From Persebacter sp051009035 (GTDB lineage: Bacteria > Pseudomonadota > Gammaproteobacteria > Tethybacterales > Persebacteraceae), in contig JBPCWY010000003.1 of NCBI GenBank assembly GCA_051009035.1, forward strand, positions 1 to 23,258: a stretch of 23,258 bases of DNA. Reading direction: 5' to 3'. Made by a program: the position numbers and the translations under genes. This document shows positions 15,992 through 21,666 of the stretch, piece by piece (the stretch's first letter is position 1; the number at the start of each line of letters is the position of its first letter). The notes below the pieces were generated by a model, which worked only from the letters and a program-made list of their open reading frames with translations, ran no database searches and was not told the origin of the DNA.

Positions 15992-15997
15992 TAAAAT
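15992..15997 (+). promoter_or_regulatory. Candidate -10 box of the methyltransferase gene
   Basis: TAAAAT, 11 nt before the ATG at 16009, in the 36-bp AT-rich gap after dxs. It would allow a leader of about 4 nt. Read-through from dxs is the alternative. Confidence 0.35.
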
Positions 15998-16008
15998 AAA
16001 TTAAGAAT

Positions 16009-16926
16009 ATGCCCGCCGTTCCCGCCCGCCTGCCCCGCCGTCTTCCGCTTGCCAAACGCCTGCCCGTTGCGCCGCGCAAACAGGCGGACGCCCGCGCGTT
16101 GGCGGACACGATTCACAATATGGACTGCCTGAAATTAATGCGGGCGATGCGCGCCGAATCCGTCAATATGGTTTTCGCCGACCCGCCGTTTAATCTAAAG
16201 AAAAAATATTCCTCCTACAAAGACGACATGCCGTTTAACGAATACATGGCATGGACGGAAGAATGGCTCTCGGAAGCGTGCCGCATTCTCAAGCCGGACG
16301 GCAGTATTTTTGTATACAATATTCCCAAGCTGCTGACCTACACCGCGGCGGCGCTCAACCGTTTCGCGCATTTCCGCCATTGGATTGCGTGGAACGCCAA
16401 CGGGCAGCCCCTCGGCAAAACGCTGATGCCCGCGCATTACGGAATACTGTTTTACGCCAAAAACGCGGCGCCCAAATTTTACGAAGTGCGCGCGCCGCAC
16501 AAAACTTGCCGCGCCTGCAAAACATACCTCAAAGATTACGGCGGCAAAGAATATTTGCGCCACAAATTCGGCTACCAAGTCAGCGATGTGTGGGACGATA
16601 TACACCGCGTCCGCCACAATTCCAAACGAATTAGCGCGCACCCGTGCCAGCTGCCGGTGCATTTGGTGGAACGCCTTATATTAATGTCCACCGACGAAAA
16701 CGACATTGTATTTGACCCGTTTTGCGGCGGCGGCTCGGCGGCGGTCGCCGCCAAACAAATGGGGCGCAGATACATCGGCGCGGAAATAGACCCGGGCTAC
16801 TGCAAAGCCGCCGCGCAAAAATTTAAGGGCGCGTCCGCGTCCAAAATTAACGGCGCGTTTGCGTCCGTCCATTTAAATAAAATCATTTCCATTCGGGACA
16901 TGGATATTAACCCGGAAAAAACATGA
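16009..16926 (+). CDS. DNA amino-methyltransferase (beta-class, type II R-M)
   Basis: This is a 305-residue S-adenosylmethionine-dependent methyltransferase acting on an adenine or cytosine exocyclic amine. The catalytic motif IV is DPPF (58–61). Motif I comes later (FDPFCGGGS, 235–243), which is the beta-class order shared with CcrM and HinfI-type enzymes. Just before motif I is HPCQLPVHLVERLI, the usual HP-Q-P element. A CRAC sequence (Cys167, Cys170) within KTYLKDYGG suggests a small zinc-like or recognition insert. The true core may begin near HNMDCLKLM (36–44); the 35 residues before it are basic and proline-rich. The next gene overlaps by 4 bp (ATGA), as in an R-M operon. The recognition sequence cannot be derived here. 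A solitary regulatory methylase is the alternative, but the coupled downstream gene makes R-M more likely. Confidence 0.85.
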   Translation: MPAVPARLPRRLPLAKRLPVAPRKQADARALADTIHNMDCLKLMRAMRAESVNMVFADPPFNLKKKYSSYKDDMPFNEYMAWTEEWLSEACRILKPDGSIFVYNIPKLLTYTAAALNRFAHFRHWIAWNANGQPLGKTLMPAHYGILFYAKNAAPKFYEVRAPHKTCRACKTYLKDYGGKEYLRHKFGYQVSDVWDDIHRVRHNSKRISAHPCQLPVHLVERLILMSTDENDIVFDPFCGGGSAAVAAKQMGRRYIGAEIDPGYCKAAAQKFKGASASKINGAFASVHLNKIISIRDMDINPEKT

Positions 16927-17822
16927 CAAACGCGCCGGTCAAAATAACATTTGCCGAATTAACCGCGTCTATGCGGGTATTTTTGGATTTCCCCGCGGTG
17001 GAAGACGCGGTGCGCGGCGAAATACGGAAAATCATCGGTAAAATCATGCTTTCCAAAGCGCAAAACGGCGGGCGTCCGCCCGTGGATGTTTTAACGGATT
17101 ATCTGAATGCCGGACAAGACGCCGAAATGCGGCTAAAATTCATAATCGGTTTTGCGGGCGGCTCGCTTGAGAAAGTTAAGCGCGTTTATGAAGCGCTGTT
17201 TCCGGGCAAGCCGTGGAATGAAATAAAGCATAATGAAAAAGTCCGCCGCAGAATAGCCGCCTTTTTGGTTGCGCCGCAAGCGGAGCAAACCTATATTCCC
17301 CGGTTTATCGGGGAAAGTTTTTTTCTCCCCGCGAATTGGATTCAACTGCTGCAAGACGGGGAATACTTGCAGGCGGTTGCCCGCAATATTTTACAATCCA
17401 AGTATGCCGTCGGCATGGGCGTTGCATTGGAAGAATGCATCCGCGCCGCCGTCGCCGATTGCGGTTATGAATCGGACAAAGGAGCAGTCGCCATTGTAGA
17501 CGACAAAGAAGTAGACATCGCGGTGCCAAACTTAAACAAACCGCGCATTTTAATTATGTCGTCTTACCTACTGACCACTGCGTCCAGCCAAACCAGCAAG
17601 GCCCATGAGCAGGCAAGAATGTACCAGGATGTGCAAACGCACAACCGCCGCCGCCGCCAACGCGACCGTTCGGAAATATTGTTTGTTAATGTGGTTGACG
17701 GCGGCGGATGGCTGGCGCGGCAACGGGATTTGCATAGAATGTGGCAAGAATGCGATTACTGCTTTTCCCTCGCGAAATTAAATGATTTTAAGCAAGTCCT
17801 CGCGCATTACTTAAAAGATTAA
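16923..17822 (+). CDS. Candidate type II restriction endonuclease (family not recognised)
   Basis: This 299-residue protein is coupled to the methyltransferase by an ATGA overlap, the main reason to suspect a restriction enzyme. I cannot assign a named family. The first 130 residues look helical. The part most like a nuclease core is 163–235: a helix with Glu170/Glu171, a strand KEVDIAVPN (Asp198), a strand PRILIMSSY (Ser213–Tyr215), then TTASSQTSKAHEQ with Glu229. Asp…S-S-Y…Glu resembles the D…S-x-K…E arrangement of Cfr10I-type nucleases but with Tyr for Lys, so activity is uncertain. A basic run (NRRRRQRDR, 241–249) could contact DNA. The C-terminal strand ILFVNVVDGGGWLARQRDL fits a Rossmann-like core. 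It ends 4 bp into the convergent asparaginase-like gene. A non-R-M accessory protein is possible. Confidence 0.55.
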   Translation: MTNAPVKITFAELTASMRVFLDFPAVEDAVRGEIRKIIGKIMLSKAQNGGRPPVDVLTDYLNAGQDAEMRLKFIIGFAGGSLEKVKRVYEALFPGKPWNEIKHNEKVRRRIAAFLVAPQAEQTYIPRFIGESFFLPANWIQLLQDGEYLQAVARNILQSKYAVGMGVALEECIRAAVADCGYESDKGAVAIVDDKEVDIAVPNLNKPRILIMSSYLLTTASSQTSKAHEQARMYQDVQTHNRRRRQRDRSEILFVNVVDGGGWLARQRDLHRMWQECDYCFSLAKLNDFKQVLAHYLKD

Positions 17823-18307
17823 CCCTCTTCCTCAAACCTTCCCGCCTCAACATTCTTATGCGCTTTTGCGGCGGGGATTATTTTGCCGTTCATGGCGATA
17901 TAAACTCCGGGGGGTAAAACCATCGCCGCCGCTAAGGCGAAACCTATGTTGAAATCCGCGTCGCTTTCGCGGAAGACGGCGGGGAGGAATGCGCCGGTGA
18001 ATACCGTTGTTTTGTCCGCGCACGCCGCCGCAACCGCGCGCGCCGTTTGCGCCATCGTGTCCGTGCCGTGGCAAATTAATAAACGCCGCGCCGGGGAATT
18101 GTTGACGGCGGCGGCGACGGCGGCGCGGTCGTTGTCGTCCATCTCCAAGCTGTCTTTGCGCAGCAGCGGGACGGGCGGCGGCAGGGACGCGCGGGCGCGG
18201 GCGAAAACCGCCGCCGCCGCCGGTTCGCCGACTTGGTAGGAGCTTTTGGCGTCAAAATAAACTTTGTCTATCGTGCCGCCGCAGCATAAAATTGCAATAT
18301 CCGCCAT
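17819..18307 (-). CDS. Short asparaginase-like protein (N-terminal domain only)
   Basis: This 162-residue protein matches only the N-terminal domain of L-asparaginases, which are usually about 330 residues. The nucleophile motif CGGTIDK has Thr12, and the second active-site motif CHGTDTM has Thr82 and Asp83. The end, MNGKIIPAAKAHKNVEAGRFEEEG, resembles the close of intact short family members I recall from gammaproteobacteria, so it is probably a standalone form rather than a truncation. The C-terminal domain, which completes the site between subunits in full enzymes, is missing, so asparagine hydrolysis should not be assumed. The gene starts 22 bp after the tRNA's CCA end with no terminator between, so a shared transcript is likely. 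Its stop overlaps the nuclease gene's stop. Confidence 0.7.
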   Translation of the reverse strand: MADIAILCCGGTIDKVYFDAKSSYQVGEPAAAAVFARARASLPPPVPLLRKDSLEMDDNDRAAVAAAVNNSPARRLLICHGTDTMAQTARAVAAACADKTTVFTGAFLPAVFRESDADFNIGFALAAAMVLPPGVYIAMNGKIIPAAKAHKNVEAGRFEEEG

Positions 18308-18329
18308 CTTTCGCCGTCCGACAAATTCA

Positions 18330-18406
18330 TGGTGGCGGAGGAGGGACTCGAACCCACGACACGCGGATTATGATTCCGCTGCTCTAACCGGCTGAGCTAC
18401 ACCGCC
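18330..18406 (-). tRNA. tRNA with CAT anticodon, probably elongator tRNA-Met
   Basis: A 77-nt cloverleaf with encoded CCA. On the minus strand: acceptor GGCGGTG, TA, D-arm GCTC…GAGC, anticodon stem GCGGA/TCCGC around loop ATCATAA (anticodon CAT), variable GTGTC, T-arm GTGGG–TTCGAGT–CCCTC, acceptor CTCCGCC, then ACCA. It pairs G1–C72, so it is not the usual initiator; elongator Met is favoured, and Ile with modified CAT is the alternative. Two stems carry U·U mismatches (6:67 and 50:64), and position 32 is A rather than the usual pyrimidine. The core remains intact. A TACAAT box lies 9 nt upstream. Confidence 0.9.
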
Positions 18407-18415
18407 GCAGCGCGT

Positions 18416-18421
18416 ATTGTA
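18416..18421 (-). promoter_or_regulatory. -10 box of the tRNA (and probably the asparaginase-like gene)
   Basis: TACAAT on the minus strand ends 9 nt before the mature tRNA 5' end, so transcription would start almost at the tRNA. TTGCGG at a 16-bp spacing is a possible weak -35. Confidence 0.5.
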
Positions 18422-18441
18422 TCCCAAAAACCGCCCGCCGC

Positions 18442-18463
18442 AAAAAACCCGCGCCATCGCGGG
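18442..18463 (-). terminator. Intrinsic terminator on the minus strand upstream of the tRNA promoter
   Basis: On the minus strand CCCGCG–ATGG–CGCGGG, a 6-bp GC stem with a 4-nt loop, is followed by six T. The plus strand lacks a T-run, so it works only in the minus direction. The next gene upstream on that strand (plsY) is over 3 kb away, so its job is unclear; it may stop antisense transcription before the tRNA promoter. Confidence 0.6.
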
Positions 18464-18484
18464 GCGAAAACGCCCGCATCATGC

Positions 18485-18490
18485 TATAAT
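18485..18490 (+). promoter_or_regulatory. -10 box of the ndk–rlmN–ispG operon
   Basis: A perfect TATAAT sits 30 nt before the ndk ATG, giving a leader of about 23 nt with a weak GGGAAT before the start. A TTG occurs 9 nt after the box, but family alignment places the protein start at the later ATG. Confidence 0.55.
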
Positions 18491-18520
18491 ATTTTTCCTT
18501 TGAAAAAAACGGGAATACCG

Positions 18521-18937
18521 ATGACGGAGCAAACTCTTTCCATTATCAAGCCGGACGCCGTCCGCAAAAACAAAATCGGCGCGATTACCGCCCGGCTGGA
18601 AGACGCCGGATTGCGCGTTGTCGCGGCGCGGATGTTGCTCTTGTCCCGCGCGCGGGCGGAGGAGTTTTACGATATGCACCGGGAACGCCCGTTTTTTGGG
18701 AGTTTGACCGGCTTTATGGCGTCCGGTCCCGTATTGGCGCAAGTTTTGGAAGGCGAAAACGCGATTGCCAAAAACCGCGAAATTATGGGCGCAACCGACC
18801 CGGCGCAAGCCGCGCCCGGGACGATTCGCGCCGATTTTGCCGAAAATGTGGAAACCAACGCAGTGCATGGTTCGGATTCTCCCGAAGCGGCGCGGCGCGA
18901 AATTGCGTTTTTCTTTCCCGAATTGGGGGGAAATTAA
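18521..18937 (+). CDS. ndk: Nucleoside diphosphate kinase
   Basis: This enzyme transfers the gamma phosphate between nucleoside triphosphates and diphosphates through a phosphohistidine. At 138 residues it compares with 143 in E. coli. It opens with TLSIIKPDAVRKN and has the active-site motif NAVHGSDS with His116; the RPFFGSLTGFM and GPVLAQVLEGENAI segments are typical. The start at 18521 is preferred to an in-frame TTG seven codons upstream because the family begins a few residues before TLSIIKPDA. First gene of a compact operon with rlmN and ispG. In many beta- and gammaproteobacteria these flank pilW and rodZ genes, which are absent here. Cytoplasmic. Confidence 0.97.
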   Translation: MTEQTLSIIKPDAVRKNKIGAITARLEDAGLRVVAARMLLLSRARAEEFYDMHRERPFFGSLTGFMASGPVLAQVLEGENAIAKNREIMGATDPAQAAPGTIRADFAENVETNAVHGSDSPEAARREIAFFFPELGGN

Positions 18938-18948
18938 CGCTGCACAAC

Positions 18949-20001
18949 TTGCTGGGCTACGACCGCCCCGCCTTGGCGCGGTTTTTTGAACGGCGCGGAC
19001 AAAAACCTTACCGCGCGGCACAAGTATTCCGCCGCCTGCATCGCGGGCAAACACCGCCGCAAATCTACGCCGATTTGCCCAAACCGTTGCGCGCCGAATT
19101 GGAAGCCGACTCCGCCTGTCCGCAAATGCCCGTTGCCGCGGATTCTACCGCCGCGGACGGCACGCGAAAATGGCTGTTTGACGCCGGAGACGCGCGCATA
19201 GAAACGGTGCTAATACCGGAAACTTCGCGCCAAACTTTGTGCATTTCTTCGCAAGCCGGATGCGCCCTCGCCTGCCGTTTTTGTCTGACCGGCAAACAGG
19301 GTTTTTCGCGCAACTTGAGCGCCGCGGAAATTATCGGACAATTGTGGCAGGCGAATATGCTGCAAGACCGCCCGATTACCAATGTTGTGATGATGGGGAT
19401 GGGCGAGCCGTTGTTAAATCTGGACGCCGTTTTGCCCGCGCTGGCGATTATGACGGACGCGCGCGGTTATGCGCTTGCGCCCCGGCGGGTGACGGTGTCC
19501 ACCGCCGGAATTGTCCCGGCAATGGCGCGTCTGGCGGAAGCGGCAAATGTTTCGCTCGCCGTATCGCTGCATGCGCCGTCCGATGAATTGCGCGATGATT
19601 TAATGCCGATTAACCGAAAATATCCGCTGCGCGCATTAATGGAAGCGTGCCGCCGCCACATTAAATTGCGCCCGCGCGCGTTTATTACTTTTGAATATGT
19701 CATGCTCGGCGGCGTAAACGACGGCGAAGATTGCGCGCGCGGTTTAATCCGCCTGTTGGGAAGCGTCCGCTGCAAGGTTAATTTAATTCCGTTTAATTCT
19801 TTTCCCGGCGCGCCTTATACGCCGTCCCCGCCCGAAAAAATTTCGGCGTTTCGCGCCGCGTTAGTTGCGGGGGGAATGACGGCGACTATTCGCAAAACCC
19901 GCGGCGACGATATTTTAGCCGCTTGCGGACAACTCGCCGGCGATATTAAAGCGCGGACGACGGGGCTTGCCGGACGGGAAATTCCGGTCGTTAAAATATG
20001 A
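18949..20001 (+). CDS. rlmN: 23S rRNA (A2503-C2)/tRNA (A37-C2) methyltransferase
   Basis: This radical-SAM enzyme methylates C2 of A2503 in 23S rRNA and A37 in some tRNAs. The cluster motif is CALACRFC (Cys105, Cys109, Cys112 counted from the TTG), followed by LTGKQGFSRNLSAAEIIGQ. The methyl-carrying cysteine is Cys326 in RGDDILAACGQLAG, and GMGEPLLN and SLHAPSDELRDDLMPIN are also conserved. There is no ATG where the protein should begin: family members read N-L-L-G at this point, and the choices are TTG 18949 (used here) or CTG 18940, which lies about 7 nt after a GGGGGGAA stretch and gives LHNLLGYDRPAL. It follows ndk by 11 bp and overlaps ispG by 4 bp (ATGA). Cytoplasmic. Confidence 0.94.
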   Translation: MLGYDRPALARFFERRGQKPYRAAQVFRRLHRGQTPPQIYADLPKPLRAELEADSACPQMPVAADSTAADGTRKWLFDAGDARIETVLIPETSRQTLCISSQAGCALACRFCLTGKQGFSRNLSAAEIIGQLWQANMLQDRPITNVVMMGMGEPLLNLDAVLPALAIMTDARGYALAPRRVTVSTAGIVPAMARLAEAANVSLAVSLHAPSDELRDDLMPINRKYPLRALMEACRRHIKLRPRAFITFEYVMLGGVNDGEDCARGLIRLLGSVRCKVNLIPFNSFPGAPYTPSPPEKISAFRAALVAGGMTATIRKTRGDDILAACGQLAGDIKARTTGLAGREIPVVKI

Positions 20002-21227
20002 ACGGCGCGCCGTATTTGCCGCGCCGCGCGTGCGCCGAAGTGCCGGTCGGGGATATTAAAATCGGCGGCGGCGCGCCGGTTGCGGTGCAGGCGATGACCG
20101 ATACCGATACCGCCGATGCGGCGGCGACTGCGGCGCAAGCCGCCGCCCTCGCCGCCGCCGGCGCGGAATTAATCCGCATCACCGTCAACACGGAAGCGGC
20201 GGCGAAAAAAACCGCGGAAGTGCGCGCGCGTTTGGACGACATGGGAATCGGCGCGCCGCTGGCGGGCGATTTTCATTACAACGGACACAAACTTTTAGCG
20301 CGCGAACCGGCGTGCGCCAAGGCGCTGGCAAAATACCGAATCAATCCGGGGAATGTCGGGCGGGGCGAAAAACGGGACGCGCAATTTGCCGCCATTATCG
20401 CCGCGGCAAAAGAATACGGCAAGCCGGTGCGCATCGGGGTTAATTGGGGAAGTTTGGACCAGGAATTATTAGTGCGCTGCATGAACGAAAACGCCCGCCG
20501 CGCGGAGCCGCTTTCCGCCCCCGAAGTATTGCAAACCGCCCTCGCCGAATCGGCGTTGTCTTCGGCGCAAGCGGCGGAATCGCTCGGCATGCCGCAAAAC
20601 AGCATCATCCTTTCCTGCAAAACCAGCCGCTTGCCCGATTTGCTTTCCGTCTACCGGCGGCTGGCAAAAGAATGCGCGCACCCGCTCCATTTGGGATTGA
20701 CCGAAGCGGGCATGGGTTTGCGCGGGGCGGCGGCGACTTCGGCGGCGTTGGGAATTTTGCTGGCGGAAGGAATCGGCGATACGATTCGCGCTTCGCTGAC
20801 TCCCCGTCCGGGCGGCGCGCGCGAAGACGAAGTTATCCTGTGCCGCGAATTATTGCAGGCGATGGGATTGCGCGCGTTTTCGCCGCAAGTCGCCGCTTGT
20901 CCGGGTTGCGGGCGGACCAAAAGCGATTATTTTCGCCGCTTGGCGGAATCGGTGCAAACGCACATCGCCGCGCGCCTGCCGCAATGGAAAGCGGAATTTT
21001 CCGGCGTAGAAAATCTCAACATCGCGGTCATGGGTTGCATCGTCAACGGCCCCGGCGAATCGCGCCACGCCGACATCGGCATATCGCTGCCCGGCAGCGG
21101 GGAAAACCCGGTCGCGCCGGTATTTGCGGACGGCAAAAAAATCGCCGCGCTCAAAGGCGATTCTATCGCCGCAGATTTCATCGCATTATTGGAAGAATAC
21201 ATCCGCCGCCGTTTCGGCGCAAAATAA
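19998..21227 (+). CDS. ispG: 4-hydroxy-3-methylbut-2-enyl diphosphate synthase (flavodoxin)
   Basis: This is the seventh enzyme of the MEP pathway, a [4Fe-4S] protein that reductively opens MEcPP to HMBPP. It has 409 residues against 372 in E. coli, a longer form seen in several bacterial groups. Cluster ligands are Cys301 and Cys304 in CPGCGRT, Cys347 in MGCIVNGPGE and probably Glu354. The TIM-barrel part shows VAVQAMTDTDT near the N-terminus, GDFHYN (90–95), KYRINPGNVG (112–121), RIGVNWGSLD and HLGLTEAGMG. ATG 19998 overlaps the rlmN stop by 4 bp. With dxs upstream, it shows the organism uses the MEP route. It ends the ndk operon before a possible terminator at 21226. Confidence 0.96.
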   Translation: MNGAPYLPRRACAEVPVGDIKIGGGAPVAVQAMTDTDTADAAATAAQAAALAAAGAELIRITVNTEAAAKKTAEVRARLDDMGIGAPLAGDFHYNGHKLLAREPACAKALAKYRINPGNVGRGEKRDAQFAAIIAAAKEYGKPVRIGVNWGSLDQELLVRCMNENARRAEPLSAPEVLQTALAESALSSAQAAESLGMPQNSIILSCKTSRLPDLLSVYRRLAKECAHPLHLGLTEAGMGLRGAAATSAALGILLAEGIGDTIRASLTPRPGGAREDEVILCRELLQAMGLRAFSPQVAACPGCGRTKSDYFRRLAESVQTHIAARLPQWKAEFSGVENLNIAVMGCIVNGPGESRHADIGISLPGSGENPVAPVFADGKKIAALKGDSIAADFIALLEEYIRRRFGAK

Positions 21228-21246
21228 AAACCGCGCGCGTTTTTTT
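21226..21246 (+). terminator. Possible intrinsic terminator after ispG
   Basis: Five A, a short alternating CG core (CCGCGCGCG) and seven T begin at the ispG stop. An A–T stem closed by CG pairs with a 4-nt loop and one bulge is possible. The T-run is good but the stem is imperfect. Confidence 0.4.
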
Positions 21247-21335
21247 CGCCGCCCATTTCGCCGCGTTTCTTTTCCGTTATTTTTTTGCGGGCGAAATTTT
21301 TTTGCCGTTTGCCGTATAAGAAAAATACAACTCCC

Positions 21336-21383
21336 GTCATTCCCGCGCAGAGCTTTCCCTCGCGAAAGCGGGGGCGGAAATCC
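21336..21383 (+). repeat. Dispersed hairpin repeat, copy 1 (interrupted)
   Basis: It begins GTCATTCCCGCG like copy 2, but about a dozen unrelated bases interrupt it before CCCTCGC–GAAA–GCGGGGG. The stem is kept by paired changes (one T·G) relative to the other copies, and the GAAA tetraloop is retained. Confidence 0.6.
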
Positions 21384-21391
21384 CCCTATCC

Positions 21392-21413
21392 GTCATTCCT
21401 GCGAAAGCAGGAA
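21392..21413 (+). repeat. Dispersed hairpin repeat, copy 2
   Basis: A perfect stem ATTCCTGC/GCAGGAAT-type around a GAAA tetraloop, preceded by GTC. The whole 22-bp unit is repeated in inverted orientation at 21512–21533. Units of this kind (GTCATTCC…GGAATCC) are dispersed in many proteobacterial genomes. Confidence 0.8.
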
Positions 21414-21445
21414 TCCCGTGTCTTTAATTTTTGCCGCAAAGCCAG

Positions 21446-21463
21446 CCCCTGCGAAAGCAGGGG
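21446..21463 (+). repeat. Dispersed hairpin repeat, copy 3 (core only)
   Basis: CCCCTGC–GAAA–GCAGGGG forms a 7-bp stem with the same GAAA loop. The outer bases differ from copy 2 but pairing is kept. Confidence 0.65.
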
Positions 21464-21511
21464 GCAAAACCCGGCAACGGCTAACATCTAACCGCCTTTA
21501 ACAACGCTGGC

Positions 21512-21533
21512 TTCCTGCTTTCGCAGGAATGAC
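21512..21533 (-). repeat. Dispersed hairpin repeat, copy 4 (inverted)
   Basis: An exact reverse complement of copy 2 over 22 bp, closing an inverted-repeat pair with 98 bp between the arms. Confidence 0.8.
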
Positions 21534-21666
21534 AATGAAATGAAAAAGAGAAATTAAGCGGCTTGCGGTAAACGGCAAAAGGCGGCGGGCGTTTTTATTA
21601 AAACGGAGTCGCTTTTGGAAATATTGTTTTAGGTTTGCAAGGCGCGTTAATGTATTGCAAAAAAAT

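Larger units (their letters stand above)
21228..21666. other. 439-bp non-coding stretch holding hairpin repeats
   Basis: It holds the possible ispG terminator, then four copies of a TGCGAAAGCA-type hairpin repeat (21336–21533), then about 130 bp of AT-richer sequence before the plsY stop in which I see no gene, promoter or clear terminator. The reading frames that cross it encode only the repeat. Confidence 0.65.

Noticed and set aside
16923..17822. Naming a specific restriction-enzyme family
   Set aside because: The residue pattern is too weak to choose one without a profile search.
17819..18307. Asparaginase pseudogene
   Set aside because: The protein ends with a family-like C-terminal motif and no remnant of the missing domain follows, so a natural short form is more likely.
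18330..18406. Initiator tRNA-fMet
   Set aside because: The 1:72 pair is G–C and the anticodon stem lacks the three G–C pairs of initiators.
18500..18520. TTG upstream start for ndk
   Set aside because: The family begins a few residues before TLSIIKPDA, and the ATG at 18521 fits; the extra seven residues do not match.
21124..21501. A frame running from the ispG end through the repeats
   Set aside because: Its translation is just the repeat read through (RHSCESRNP-like), a well-known source of spurious proteins.
21336..21533. CRISPR array
   Set aside because: The repeats are hairpins in mixed orientation with irregular spacing and no cas gene nearby.
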